A stretch of 64,000 bases of DNA from Trinickia violacea (GCF_005280735.1 NZ_CP040077.1:2046001-2110000), one strand, 5' to 3'. Counted from the stretch's first letter, positions 45,820 through 55,288 are shown. A program made the numbers and translations. Notes: generated by a model not told the origin, from the letters alone.

Positions 45820-46632
45820 ATGGGAATCGCCGAACGAAAAAACCGCCAGAAGCAGGCACTGCGGGAACGCATCCTCGAAGCGTCGCGAGCCATCGTGATG
45901 CGCGAGGGCTTCGCCGCGCTGTCCATGCGCAAGATCGCCGACGCGATCGAATACTCGCCCGCCACGCTCTATCTGCACTTCGAAAGCCGCGACGACATCG
46001 CTCGCGCGCTGTGCGCCGAGGGCTACGACCAACTGCTCGCGAGCCTTGCGCCGCACGCCCGGATCGTCGAGCCGCAAGCGCGGCTGCGGGCGATCGCGCA
46101 CGCGTACGTCGCGTTCGGGCTCGCGAATCGAGAGACTTACCGGCTGATCTTCATGGAAGATCCCAGCTACACCGATTCGGCGCTGGGTGGCGCGTCGGCC
46201 GGGGGCGCTTCGAGCGAAGCGGGGCAGGCAGCCGCCGAGGGCGCGAACCCCGAAGCGGGCGACGCCGCGTTTCGTCTGCTGATCGACTCCGTCGACGAGC
46301 TGAAAGCGGCAGGACGCGTGAGCGCTTCGGCGGACAGCCACACGTGGGTCGAGGCGTTGTGGGCGACGCTGCACGGCATCGTCGCGCTGACGCTGACGTG
46401 TCCGGTCTATCCGCAGTCGCCGGTGGAGAAGCTGGTCGATGCGGCGATCGACGCCTGGTTCGGAGCGCCGGATGCGAAACGTTCACCGCGCGCAGCGGGC
46501 GGTACGCGTTCGCGCACGGCTGCAAAGAGAAAAGCGGCGGACGCGAATGCTCAGACGAACGCGCAGGCCGATTCGCCTTTGGCAGCGAGCGACACAGCAC
46601 CTGCCGAGCGCGACGGCAAGGTATCGGCCTGA
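45820..46632 (+). CDS. TetR-family transcriptional regulator
   Basis: 270 residues. N-terminal helix-turn-helix: RERILEASRAIVMREGFAAL, then MRKIADAIEYSPATLYLHF. The C-terminal ligand domain is followed by a disordered Ala/Lys-rich tail from about residue 220, longer than usual for the family. Start ATG 45820 is the best of several in-frame options, none with a clear ribosome binding site; it may be leaderless or start at 45811. Divergent from the epimerase-like gene. Confidence 0.88.
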   Translation: MGIAERKNRQKQALRERILEASRAIVMREGFAALSMRKIADAIEYSPATLYLHFESRDDIARALCAEGYDQLLASLAPHARIVEPQARLRAIAHAYVAFGLANRETYRLIFMEDPSYTDSALGGASAGGASSEAGQAAAEGANPEAGDAAFRLLIDSVDELKAAGRVSASADSHTWVEALWATLHGIVALTLTCPVYPQSPVEKLVDAAIDAWFGAPDAKRSPRAAGGTRSRTAAKRKAADANAQTNAQADSPLAASDTAPAERDGKVSA

Positions 46633-46812
46633 GCGGGTCGGCGGGCCGCTGCGACAGCGCGCCGACCTGCCGGCGCACTGCTGCGCTTTCGCTCAATAAA
46701 CACGCGGTCTTTTGCTTGGCCGTGGCCGATCGCGAGCCGTGCCGGCGCGCGTAACATGTTACCGTTGCGCTCGTCCGTCACTGCTCGGTAGCCGCATTCG
46801 GCCCTATCGCTC

Positions 46813-47949
46813 ATGTCCACACCTGAACCGCTTTCTGTCACAGAGAACGACGAGGTTCGCGCCTACGTCGCGAATCGCATCGGTTATATCGAGCTGAATC
46901 GTCCTAAAGCGTTGAATGCGCTGTCGACGTCGATGATCCGCGCGATGCACGCGGCGCTCGACGAGTGGCGCGACGACCCCGGCGTGCTCGCGGTGGTCGT
47001 GCATAGCCCGCACCCGCGGGCGTTCTGCGCGGGCGGTGACGTGCGTTTTTTCCATGAGGCGTATGCGCGCGGCGACCAAGTGGCCGTCGACACGTTCTTC
47101 ATCGAGGAGTACGCGCTCGATCACGCCGTCTTCGCCTACCCGAAGCCCTACATCGCGCTGATGAACGGCATCGTGATGGGCGGGGGCATGGGCATCTCGC
47201 TGCCCGCGCATCGCACAGGCGGCCTGCGCGTCGTGATGGGCTCCACCAAGATGGCGATGCCGGAAACGCGCATCGGGCTCTTTCCCGATGTCGGCGCGGG
47301 CTGGTTCCTCGCGCGCACGCCGGGCGCGATCGGCCGCTACCTGGCGGTGACCGGCACGACCATCGAAGCCGCCGACGCGCTCTATGCGGGCCTCGCCGAC
47401 GTCTACATCGACGATTCGGCGGTGCCTGCGCTCCTCGATACCTTGACGCAGGAGCCGTTCGAAAGCGGCGCGGAGGTCGTCGAGTGCGTGCGGCGCGCGG
47501 CGTCGCTTTGCAAGGTCGTGCCGACGCCCGATACGTCGCGGCTCGCCACGACGCGTGCCTGGATCGACCGGCACTTCGCGCAGCCGGACGTCGCGCGGAT
47601 TCTGGCCTCGCTTGCGAGTGAAAGCGATTGCGCCGCGAGCGAATGGGCCGAAGAGACGGAAGGCGCGATGCGCGAGCGTTCGCCGCTATCGATGGCGGTG
47701 TCGCTCGAAGTCGTGGCGCGCGCAGAGAGCTCGATGGCGGAACGTTTGCGCAGTGATCTCGATCTGACGCGCTCGACGTTCGCGCGCGGGGATGTGATCG
47801 AAGGCGTGAGGGCGCGCATCGTCGACAAAGACAATCGCCCCGTATGGCGCATTCCGCGTATTGAAGACGTGACGCGGGAAGACGTGCAGCGGATGTTCGA
47901 GAGCCCGTGGCCTGCGGCGGAGCATCCGTTGCGTTATTTGGTGGGCTGA
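46813..47949 (+). CDS. enoyl-CoA hydratase/isomerase family, 3-hydroxyisobutyryl-CoA hydrolase-like
   Basis: 378 residues. Crotonase fold with oxyanion-hole motifs FCAGGDVRFFHE and MGGGMGISLPAHR, plus MPETRIGLFPDVGAGWFL, which is characteristic of 3-hydroxyisobutyryl-CoA hydrolases of valine degradation. Length also fits that group better than simple enoyl-CoA hydratases (about 260). No other valine-degradation genes are adjacent. Confidence 0.88.
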   Translation: MSTPEPLSVTENDEVRAYVANRIGYIELNRPKALNALSTSMIRAMHAALDEWRDDPGVLAVVVHSPHPRAFCAGGDVRFFHEAYARGDQVAVDTFFIEEYALDHAVFAYPKPYIALMNGIVMGGGMGISLPAHRTGGLRVVMGSTKMAMPETRIGLFPDVGAGWFLARTPGAIGRYLAVTGTTIEAADALYAGLADVYIDDSAVPALLDTLTQEPFESGAEVVECVRRAASLCKVVPTPDTSRLATTRAWIDRHFAQPDVARILASLASESDCAASEWAEETEGAMRERSPLSMAVSLEVVARAESSMAERLRSDLDLTRSTFARGDVIEGVRARIVDKDNRPVWRIPRIEDVTREDVQRMFESPWPAAEHPLRYLVG

Positions 47950-47956
47950 AGCAGGC

Positions 47957-48382
47957 TTAATCCTCTTCCTGTCCCGCCATGAACGCGCGCATGAACACGA
48001 GCGCGCCCCAGCCCCACATCGCATTGGCCGCGAACCCGACCGCGAGGCGCGGCAGCATGTTGCCGCTGGGCCAGATGCCGCGCACGGGGTCGACGACGAA
48101 GGTGCTGGCTGCCGTCAGCACGATCCCGCCGAAAACGAACGATTGAATCCACGGCGCGACGCGTTCGGGCGACACGCGCAAGAGCCACGCCATGAGCACC
48201 GCCCACACGGCGCTCCAGATCGCGTTCGCGATGAATTCGGGGATGCCGAGCGGCTGGAACGGCGTGGTCGAGAAGCCGTTTGCGTCGATGAGGCCGGCCG
48301 CGTGCAAGAGCGCGAGCGTGGCCTCGTGGAAGAACAGGGCGGCGAGAAAACCGGACACGAACGGCAGAATGATTTTTTGCAT
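47957..48382 (-). CDS. membrane protein, four helices, unknown function
   Basis: 141 residues from ATG 48382. Four hydrophobic segments (VSGFLAALFFHEATLALLH; FIANAIWSAVWAVLMAWLL; WIQSFVFGGIVLTAASTFVV; LAVGFAANAMWGWGALVFM). No known family recognised. Convergent with the crotonase-fold gene, 7 bases between stops. Confidence 0.75.
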   Translation of the reverse strand: MQKIILPFVSGFLAALFFHEATLALLHAAGLIDANGFSTTPFQPLGIPEFIANAIWSAVWAVLMAWLLRVSPERVAPWIQSFVFGGIVLTAASTFVVDPVRGIWPSGNMLPRLAVGFAANAMWGWGALVFMRAFMAGQEED

Positions 48383-48651
48383 GGAGTGCACCGCGAGGGG
48401 CGCGTCCAATGCTGTTCCCGCAAGCCGCGCCGTAATTCAGAACGAGCGTCATTATAGAGGGCGGCCGCTGTCGCATGGCTTCCTGCGCAGGCAAACGCGC
48501 GAGCGAACGGCTACGCAAAACCGATCGCTAAAGCGTCGCGCTAATCACAGAAGCGGAAAACCTAAGCTCAAATAATTCGTTCAAAACGCTTGGGGTCGTC
48601 CCTAGACTGTCTCCTCCACGATCAACGACAAGCACCGTGCAGGAGCAGCAG

Positions 48652-49809
48652 ATGAATGTGTTCTGGTTCATTCCGACCCACGGCGACAGCCGCTATCTCG
48701 GCACGTCCGAGGGCGCGCGCGCAGCGGACTACGACTACTTCCGGCAGATCGCCGTCGCCGCCGATACGCTCGGCTACGAAGGCGTGCTGCTGCCGACGGG
48801 CCGTTCGTGCGAAGACGCCTGGGTGGTCGCATCGAGCCTGATCCCGGCGACCAAGCGCTTGAAGTTCCTCGTCGCGATCCGGCCGGGCATCGCGTCGCCG
48901 GGGCTCTCCGCGCGAATGGCGTCGACGTTCGACCGGCTCTCCGACGGGCGCTTGCTGATCAACGTCGTGACCGGCGGCGATGCGGCCGAGCTCGAAGGCG
49001 ACGGCCTCTTCGCCGATCACGACACGCGTTACGAGATCACCGACGAGTTTCTGCACATCTGGCGCGATCTGCTTGCCGCGTCGCACGCGAACGAGGCGAT
49101 CGAATTCTCGGGCAAGCATCTGAGCTCGAAGGGCGGCAAGGTGCTGTATCCGCCGGTGCAGCATCCGCATCCGCCGCTGTGGTTCGGCGGCTCGTCGCCG
49201 GCTGCGCATTCCATCGCGGCGGATCATATCGATACCTATCTCACCTGGGGCGAGCCGCCCGCGGCGGTCGAGAAGAAGATCGCCGACATCCGCGCGCGAG
49301 CCGCGGAAAAGGGCCGCAAGATCAAATTCGGCATCCGCCTGCACGTGATTGTGCGCGAGACCGAAGAGGAGGCGTGGGCCGCCGCGGACCGTCTCATCAG
49401 CCGTCTCGACGACGATACGATCGCCCGCGCGCAAGCGTCGTTCTCGAAGATGGACTCGGAAGGGCAGCGCCGGATGGCGGCGTTGCACGGCGGCAAGCGC
49501 GGCAGCCGCCAGGAACTCGAGGTCTACCCGAACCTGTGGACGGGCGTCGGGCTCGTGCGTGGCGGCGCGGGCACGGCACTCGTCGGGAATCCTCATCAAG
49601 TCGCGACGCGCATGCGCGAGTACGCGGACCTTGGGATCGAGACGTTCATCCTCTCCGGCTATCCGCATCTCGAAGAATCGTATCGCTTCGCCGAACTCGT
49701 GTTCCCGCTCCTGCCGGGCCGCGAGCGGAAGCGGGCAAACGGGCCGCTGTCGGGACCGTTCGGCGAGATCGTCGGCAACAGCTATCTGCCGAAGGCGAGC
49801 CAGAGCTAA
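48652..49809 (+). CDS. ssuD: FMNH2-dependent alkanesulfonate monooxygenase
   Basis: 385 residues. Luciferase-like TIM barrel that cleaves alkanesulfonates to sulfite and aldehyde during sulfur limitation. Family signature: NVFWFIPTHGDSRYLG, FLVAIRPGIASPGLSARM, NVVTGGD and SPAAHSIAADHIDTYLTWG. GGAG precedes ATG 48652. First gene of ssuD-ssuC-ssuB-TOBE; the flavin reductase ssuE and binding protein ssuA that usually precede it are missing. Confidence 0.95.
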   Translation: MNVFWFIPTHGDSRYLGTSEGARAADYDYFRQIAVAADTLGYEGVLLPTGRSCEDAWVVASSLIPATKRLKFLVAIRPGIASPGLSARMASTFDRLSDGRLLINVVTGGDAAELEGDGLFADHDTRYEITDEFLHIWRDLLAASHANEAIEFSGKHLSSKGGKVLYPPVQHPHPPLWFGGSSPAAHSIAADHIDTYLTWGEPPAAVEKKIADIRARAAEKGRKIKFGIRLHVIVRETEEEAWAAADRLISRLDDDTIARAQASFSKMDSEGQRRMAALHGGKRGSRQELEVYPNLWTGVGLVRGGAGTALVGNPHQVATRMREYADLGIETFILSGYPHLEESYRFAELVFPLLPGRERKRANGPLSGPFGEIVGNSYLPKASQS

Positions 49810-49847
49810 GCGGCTTGCCGCGTGCCATTCCATCAGCAGGGACATCC

Positions 49848-50726
49848 ATGGCTCAAATCTCTTTCAGCGCGGGCGCCGCACGCACGCCTTCGGCGGGCGC
49901 GGCCGATGCGACCGCTTCGGCGACGACATCGCGCCTTGCCACCAACATCGCACGTCACACGCTGTCGCGCCTGATCCCGTGGCTCGTGCCGATCGCGATC
50001 CTCATCGCCTGGGAGCTGGCCGCAAAGAGCGGGACGCTGTCGGCGCGCATCCTTCCCGAGCCGCTTGCGGTCGTCAAGGCGGCGTGGGCGCTGATCCAGT
50101 CCGGCGAGATGTGGACTGACGTCAAGGTGAGCACGTGGCGCGCGGTGTCGGGTTTTGCGGTTGGCGGCGGGATCGGGCTCGCGCTCGGACTCGCGACGGG
50201 CCTCTTCAAGCCGGCCGAAACCGCGCTCGATACGACGATCCAGATGATCCGCAATATTCCGGCGCTCGCGATGATTCCGCTCGTGATCCTCTGGTTCGGC
50301 ATCGACGAGAAAGCGAAGCTCTTCCTCGTCGCGCTCGGCGTGTTTTTCCCGGTCTACGTGAACACGTTCCATGGCATCCGCTCGGTCGACCCGAACCTGA
50401 TCGAGATGGCGAAAAGCTATGGGCTCAAGGGCTTCGCGCTGTATCGACACGTGATTCTGCCGGGGGCGCTGCCTTCGATTCTCGTCGGCGTGCGCTTCGC
50501 GTTCGGGCTCATGTGGGTGACGCTGATCGTCGCCGAAACGATCTCGGCGCAATCGGGCATCGGCTACATGACGATGAATGCGCGCGAGTTCCTGCAAACG
50601 GACGTGGTGGTGGTCGGCATCCTGCTCTACGCGGCGCTCGGCAAGCTCGCCGACCTGCTTGCGAAGGGACTCGAGCGCGTGACCCTGCGTTGGCATCCCG
50701 CTTATCAACGAGGAGCGAAAGCATGA
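49848..50726 (+). CDS. ssuC: sulfonate ABC transporter permease
   Basis: 292 residues from ATG 49848; GCAGGGACATCC upstream. About six membrane helices with the binding-protein-dependent EAA loop (LIEMAKSYGLKGFALYRHVILPGALPSI region at about 170-200). Closely fits SsuC/TauC permeases. Stop overlaps the ssuB start by four bases (ATGA). Confidence 0.93.
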   Translation: MAQISFSAGAARTPSAGAADATASATTSRLATNIARHTLSRLIPWLVPIAILIAWELAAKSGTLSARILPEPLAVVKAAWALIQSGEMWTDVKVSTWRAVSGFAVGGGIGLALGLATGLFKPAETALDTTIQMIRNIPALAMIPLVILWFGIDEKAKLFLVALGVFFPVYVNTFHGIRSVDPNLIEMAKSYGLKGFALYRHVILPGALPSILVGVRFAFGLMWVTLIVAETISAQSGIGYMTMNAREFLQTDVVVVGILLYAALGKLADLLAKGLERVTLRWHPAYQRGAKA

Positions 50727-51634
50727 CGGCGACGACACTCGCGACCACTTTCGGCGGCATCGCCGGAACCGACCTCGAGGCCGAGCTGGCTCAGGCGCGC
50801 ATGCGCGATCACGACCGCGACGAGGCGTCGGCGGCTGAGCGCGATGACGCCGCAGTCGAACTGCGCGGCGTCGGCAAGCGCTACGGCGAACGCGCGGTGC
50901 TGTCCGAATTCGACTTGTCGATCGAGCGCGGCAGTTTCGTCGCGATCGTCGGGCGCAGCGGCTGCGGGAAGTCGACGCTGCTGCGCCTCGTCGCGGGACT
51001 CGAAAGCGCGGATGCGGGCGTTCTCGCCAAGACCGGCGTCGCGGGTGCGGCGTTGGAGACGCGCATCATGTTTCAGGACTCGCGTCTCCTGCCGTGGAAG
51101 ACGGTCTTGCAGAACGTGACGCTCGGGTTGGGCCGTGGCGCACGCGACGATGCCCGCTCGGTGCTCGACGAAGTCGGCTTGCTCGAACGCGCGAACGACT
51201 GGCCTTCGCAGCTTTCGGGCGGTCAGCGGCAGCGCGTGGCGCTCGCTCGGGCTCTCGTGCATCGCCCGCAACTGCTGCTGCTCGACGAGCCGCTTGGCGC
51301 GCTCGACGCGCTCACCCGCATCGAGATGCACACGCTGATCGAGCGGCTGTGGCGCGAGCACGGCTTCACCGCGCTGCTCGTCACGCACGACGTGCAGGAA
51401 GCCGTCGCGCTCGCTGACCGGATTCTGCTGATCGAAGACGGACGCATCGCGCTCGACCAACCCGTGCCGCTGGCGAGGCCGCGTGCGCGAGCCTCGGCCG
51501 CGTTCGCCGCGCTCGAAGACGACGTGCTGCAGCGCGTGCTCGCGAGCACGCCGCGCGGTCATGCGCCGGCGCCTCACGAAACCCCGGAACGCGAACGCTT
51601 CGTGCGCCCGAGCGACGTGCGCTGGGCCGTCTGA
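50723..51634 (+). CDS. ssuB: sulfonate ABC transporter ATP-binding protein
   Basis: 303 residues. Walker A GRSGCGKST, Q-loop MFQDSRLLPWK, signature LSGGQRQRV, Walker B LLLLDEPLGALD and switch His in THD. The DSRLLPWK stretch is typical for SsuB/TauB. An N-terminal extension of about 45 residues precedes the domain, common in Burkholderia SsuB. Coupled to ssuC by ATGA overlap; AGGAGCGAAAGC serves as ribosome binding site. Confidence 0.93.
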   Translation: MTATTLATTFGGIAGTDLEAELAQARMRDHDRDEASAAERDDAAVELRGVGKRYGERAVLSEFDLSIERGSFVAIVGRSGCGKSTLLRLVAGLESADAGVLAKTGVAGAALETRIMFQDSRLLPWKTVLQNVTLGLGRGARDDARSVLDEVGLLERANDWPSQLSGGQRQRVALARALVHRPQLLLLDEPLGALDALTRIEMHTLIERLWREHGFTALLVTHDVQEAVALADRILLIEDGRIALDQPVPLARPRARASAAFAALEDDVLQRVLASTPRGHAPAPHETPERERFVRPSDVRWAV

Positions 51635-51693
51635 ACCCGTCTGATCCGCTTGATTTCATCGACCTCGACCGATCCACACTGGAGCTGACACAC

Positions 51694-51909
51694 ATGGGCA
51701 TTTCCGCAATCAACGTACGCAATCAATTCAAAGGCAAGGTCAAGGAGATCATCCGCGGGCCGGTGGTTTCCGAAGTCGATGTCGACACGCCGTTCGGCAT
51801 CGTCACGTCGGTGATCACGACGCGCTCGGTCGACGAGCTCGACTTGAAGGTCGGCTCGGAAGTGGTCGCGCTCGTGAAGTCGACTGAAGTTTCGATCGCA
51901 CGTCTCTGA
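51694..51909 (+). CDS. TOBE-domain molybdenum-pterin-binding protein
   Basis: 71 residues, a single Mop/TOBE domain (NVRNQFKGKVKEIIRGPVVS; SVDELDLKVGSEVVALVKST). Binds molybdate, tungstate or another oxyanion. It lies 59 bases after ssuB and commonly closes ssu operons in Burkholderiales; its role in sulfonate use is not clear. Confidence 0.9.
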   Translation: MGISAINVRNQFKGKVKEIIRGPVVSEVDVDTPFGIVTSVITTRSVDELDLKVGSEVVALVKSTEVSIARL

Positions 51910-52040
51910 CCGCTTGGGTCTTCTCGCTAGTGGCTGCTCCCCGCGCGCGCTTTTCGGTGTGCGCGGGCGCTCGCTCGCCTCCCGGCGAAACGCATGGAAA
52001 GTGCTACGATGAATCGGGAACCTTGCGCGAGGAGCGGGCC

Positions 52041-52238
52041 ATGTCCAAATCCCTGAGTCCTGATGCGGTCGAAGCGCTGCGACGCCTGAACGACGTCGGC
52101 GTCGGGCAGATGCCGCCGCAGCTGCCGAGCACCGTCGCCGCCGAGCTGCTGCACGCCGGCCTCGCCGGCGAAACCGGCGAAGGCACCTTCGAAATCACCT
52201 GTGACGGCCGGAAGTACTTGTCCGGCGACTGCGATTGA
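52041..52238 (+). CDS. small hypothetical protein
   Basis: 65 residues from ATG 52041, with GAGGAGCGGGCC upstream. Soluble, helix then beta hairpin (GTFEITCDGRKYLSG). Resembles a small winged-helix-like protein, but I cannot assign a family. The next small gene follows after 22 bases. Confidence 0.65.
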   Translation: MSKSLSPDAVEALRRLNDVGVGQMPPQLPSTVAAELLHAGLAGETGEGTFEITCDGRKYLSGDCD

Positions 52239-52260
52239 ATCGATCAGCGGGGAGGCCGAG

Positions 52261-52503
52261 GTGGAAGCGAAGGGCGTCGACATGGGCGACTATCAGGAAG
52301 CCTACAAGGGCTATGACCTGGAAGTCTGCGTAGAACAAGTGATGACCGGCGTGAAGTCCCACTTTCGCGTGCTGAAAGGCGACGAGGTGGCGGTCGACTG
52401 GCGCCTCGTCCATATCGACGGCTACTGGCCGACCGAGCACAAGGCGGCGGAGGCAGCGCTCAAAGCGGCGCGCGAAGCGGTCGATCGCGAGCTGCAGTCT
52501 TGA
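52261..52503 (+). CDS. small conserved hypothetical protein
   Basis: 80 residues from GTG 52261, chosen because GGGGAGG is correctly placed; ATG 52282 is an alternative without signal. Beta-rich centre (YDLEVCVEQVMTGVKSHFRV) and a C-terminal helix (HKAAEAALKAAREAVDREL). Probably conserved in Burkholderia; function unknown. Cotranscribed with the preceding small gene. Confidence 0.65.
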   Translation: MEAKGVDMGDYQEAYKGYDLEVCVEQVMTGVKSHFRVLKGDEVAVDWRLVHIDGYWPTEHKAAEAALKAAREAVDRELQS

Positions 52504-52605
52504 GACATTGCCTGCAGCCGCTGCCGGGTGCGGCTCGACCTGACTGACCGATATTGAAGGATCGATGCGCGGCCGGCGCACGTTGAGTCGTGCGCCGGCC
52601 GTTTC

Positions 52606-53856
52606 CTATTGCCCGGTTGCGGAAGACGGCTGGCTGTCGCCGGCCGGCTCTGCCTCGGGCGCCGGTACCGGATCGCGCGTTTCGGGCAGCGCGGCCCATA
52701 CGAGCAGCACCGCCAGGGCGCCCGCGGCGGCCAGCACCATGAAGCTGACCGCGTTGCCGAAGTGATCGGAGATAAAGCCGGCGACGAGCGTGCTGAGCGT
52801 CGCGCCTATCCCCGCCGTCAGGCCGAAGAGGCCGATACACAAGTTGTAGTGCCCCTTGTCGCCCGCGACGTCGGCGGCGATCAGCGGCAGCATCACGCCG
52901 AATACCGCGGCGCTGATGCCGTCGAACGCCTGCACCGGCACGAGCAGATACGGGCTGCTGACGCCCGCGAACAGCAGCGCCCGCACCGGCAGCGCCGAAA
53001 AGCCGAACAGCAGGATCGGCCGCCGGCCCCAGCGCTCCGCCGAGCGCCCGACCCACGGCGACAAGGCGGCCACGACCATCTGCGGCACGATGATGCACGC
53101 CGCGATCACGAGCTGGACGTTATCGCTCATGCGTGTCGTGACTTCGCCGGCGGCGAGGTTGAGCATCGCCGCGTTCGACAAGTGAAAGAGTGCGATGCAC
53201 GCCGCGAAGATCAGCATGCGCTTGTCGCGCAGCAGCACCGACATGCTCTCTCGCTCTTCGGGCGGAGGCGGGGCGCCGTAGGGCGTGGCCCCGGTGTTTT
53301 CGATCATCGACAGCGCGACGAGCGCGGGCACCGTAAGCGCCGCGGTGAGCCAGAACACCGCGCGCGCCGAATAGTACTCGCCGAAGAGCCCCATCAGCCC
53401 GGCGGCGACCGCGCTGCCGATCGACGCCCAGCGCGCGTTGCGCCCGAGCCGGTCGCCGAGCGCGTGGCGCCCGACGAGCGCGATCGAAATCGCGGCGATC
53501 GCGGGCGTCAGCATGCAGCTCGCGAAGCCATGGAAGACTTCGGCGGCGAGCACGGGCAAGAGCGTCGGGCTTGCCGCGAGCAGGAGCGCGCACGCGGCGA
53601 TCGCGATGATCGCCGCGGCGCCTGCGAGGCGCTTGTTGCGCATCGCGTCGATGAGGGCGCCGGCCGGAACCTGGCTGATCATCGCGGTCGCCGTGCCGAC
53701 CGAGAGCGCCACGCCGATCTCGCCCTGGGTCCATTTGTTCGACGTCAGATAGGAGGCGATGAACGGACCGAAGCCGGTCTGCACATTCGCGAGGAAGAAG
53801 TTGAGCCAGTCGAGCGCGCGAAGGCTACGGACGAGTGCCATGTGCGGTTTCGTCAC
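52606..53856 (-). CDS. MFS transporter
   Basis: 416 residues, twelve hydrophobic segments. MFS features include SVGTATAMISQVPAGALIDA after helix 2 and a central loop of about 20 residues (ENTGATPYGAPPPPEERE). The GTG start overlaps the stop of the PRC-barrel lipoprotein gene (GTGA), suggesting coupling; ATG 53841 is the alternative. Substrate unknown. Confidence 0.88.
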   Translation of the reverse strand: MTKPHMALVRSLRALDWLNFFLANVQTGFGPFIASYLTSNKWTQGEIGVALSVGTATAMISQVPAGALIDAMRNKRLAGAAAIIAIAACALLLAASPTLLPVLAAEVFHGFASCMLTPAIAAISIALVGRHALGDRLGRNARWASIGSAVAAGLMGLFGEYYSARAVFWLTAALTVPALVALSMIENTGATPYGAPPPPEERESMSVLLRDKRMLIFAACIALFHLSNAAMLNLAAGEVTTRMSDNVQLVIAACIIVPQMVVAALSPWVGRSAERWGRRPILLFGFSALPVRALLFAGVSSPYLLVPVQAFDGISAAVFGVMLPLIAADVAGDKGHYNLCIGLFGLTAGIGATLSTLVAGFISDHFGNAVSFMVLAAAGALAVLLVWAALPETRDPVPAPEAEPAGDSQPSSATGQ

Positions 53857-54893
53857 CGTTGGGGGCGCGTCGCCGACGCGAGACCGGGCGAGGCGCCGCC
53901 CGGCGCTGCCGGTGCGGCGGCGCGAGGCGCAGCGGCGGGCACGGCCGGCGCGGGCGATACCGCGCGCACGGGTTTGTCGGCATCGTAGGGCGGAGCGGCG
54001 TCGATTTGCGCGTCCGTCAGATCCATCTGCAGTTCGAGTTCGTCGTCTTTCGCGACGAAGCGCAGCGCGGACCAGTCGGCGGCGATGCTGCGCCGGTCAT
54101 GGCCGATCAGGCTGCCGACGTCGAGCACCGCCGCCTGCGGCTGCGCGTTCGCGTCGATCAGCACGTCGATCACGCGGCCCACGCGGTCGCCGTTGCGGCG
54201 CTCGACCGTCGCGTCGATCACGGGCAACGTCAGCGGCTCGCGCGCGGAACCTGGCTTGCTTGCGGCGCGCGCGTCTTTGGTGCGGGACCGCGATTCCTCG
54301 GCCGCAGGCGCCTCATTCGGCCCGATATCGAGCGTAATCGGGGTTTTCTTCGGCGACGGACCGAAGCGAAACGCACTCCACGGAAAGCGCACCTTGCGGT
54401 CGCCGATGCCCATGAAGCCCGTCAGATTGACGAGGATGCTGGTCGGCTTGCCGCTCGCGTCGGTGGACATGTCGATCGCGCGGCCGATGATCTTGCCGTC
54501 GGGACGCTGCACCTTGGTGTCGAGCAGGCCGTGCGTCTGCTCCTGCGACAACAGCCGCGTCGTGATGAGCGGCGGCGGGGCCGGCGGCGCAGGCGGCGCG
54601 GGCGGTGCAACGGGCTCGCGCGGGCGTTGCGTCGGTCGGTAGATGGGCTTCTTAGGCGGCGGACGTTTCGCCTCGGCGACTTCGTGTTTCGGCTCGACAA
54701 CCGGCGCGGATGCGACCTCAGGCGCCGATGCGGGCGCCTCCGGTTCGGAGGCCGCCTCGGGCGGCGCGGCCGGCTGCTCGGTTTCGGGCGCCGGCTTCGG
54801 ACCGAATAGCGCGCTGCAGCCCGCGAGCGTCGACAGCAGTACGAGGACCGGAATACGCCGGGTTACGTATTGACGGGAAAGACCGCCGCTCAT
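53853..54893 (-). CDS. PRC-barrel domain lipoprotein
   Basis: 346 residues from ATG 54893 (AGGAGCTTCATTG upstream). Lipobox STLAGC near residue 26 marks a lipoprotein. A long Pro/Ala/Glu-rich linker leads to two PRC-barrel-like beta domains (LLDTKVQRPDGKIIGRAIDM; VIDATVERRNGDRVGRVIDV), and the C-terminus is again Ala/Pro-rich. Probably anchored in the outer membrane; function unknown. Confidence 0.8.
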   Translation of the reverse strand: MSGGLSRQYVTRRIPVLVLLSTLAGCSALFGPKPAPETEQPAAPPEAASEPEAPASAPEVASAPVVEPKHEVAEAKRPPPKKPIYRPTQRPREPVAPPAPPAPPAPPPLITTRLLSQEQTHGLLDTKVQRPDGKIIGRAIDMSTDASGKPTSILVNLTGFMGIGDRKVRFPWSAFRFGPSPKKTPITLDIGPNEAPAAEESRSRTKDARAASKPGSAREPLTLPVIDATVERRNGDRVGRVIDVLIDANAQPQAAVLDVGSLIGHDRRSIAADWSALRFVAKDDELELQMDLTDAQIDAAPPYDADKPVRAVSPAPAVPAAAPRAAAPAAPGGASPGLASATRPQR

Positions 54894-55179
54894 CAATGAA
54901 GCTCCTGATAGGTGAGTGCGTGCCGGGGGCGAGTGTGGTTGCCGAGCGCCGAATGCCGGTGCTGTCGAACCGGCCCAGTCGTGCCACCCGGACTTTGCGC
55001 GCGCTCCATTCTAACTGCGGGCTAGTCGTTGCGGCGTTTGGGGCCAGATGGCGGCAGTGTGCGGTTTGTTTGCCGGCGCGCCGGTTGTTGCGTCGCCAGA
55101 CGTGGCGGAATGCTCGATGAGCGGGCACGCAGCTTGCCCGTCTTGATCCGCCAAAATACAGAGGAAACAGCAAAAACTT
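54894..55179. other. intergenic region, no gene seen
   Basis: About 290 bases upstream of the PRC lipoprotein gene. It should include that gene's promoter. No credible open frame. Confidence 0.35.
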
Positions 55180-55288
55180 GCGCGCCGTGCTAGGTCTGCC
55201 GAAGAGATAGTCCTACAGTGCACATGCGCGATCCTCGCGCATGCGATCGTGTTTGGGCCGCCCGGTTGATTCGGCGGCCTTTTTGTTT
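55180..55288 (+). ncRNA. candidate small RNA ending in an intrinsic terminator
   Basis: Contains a perfect 9-bp hairpin CATGCGCGA/TCGCGCATG (55223-55243) and then the terminator hairpin at 55256-55284. No open frame is present and neither flanking gene reads into it on the plus strand, so the two hairpins may belong to an independent small transcript. The promoter is not clear; the 5' end given is a guess. Confidence 0.35.
55256..55284 (+). terminator. intrinsic terminator
   Basis: GGCCGCC and GGCGGCC pair around a 10-base loop and are followed by five T, then a further T-rich stretch. Directed to the plus strand, where no protein gene precedes it. Confidence 0.75.
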
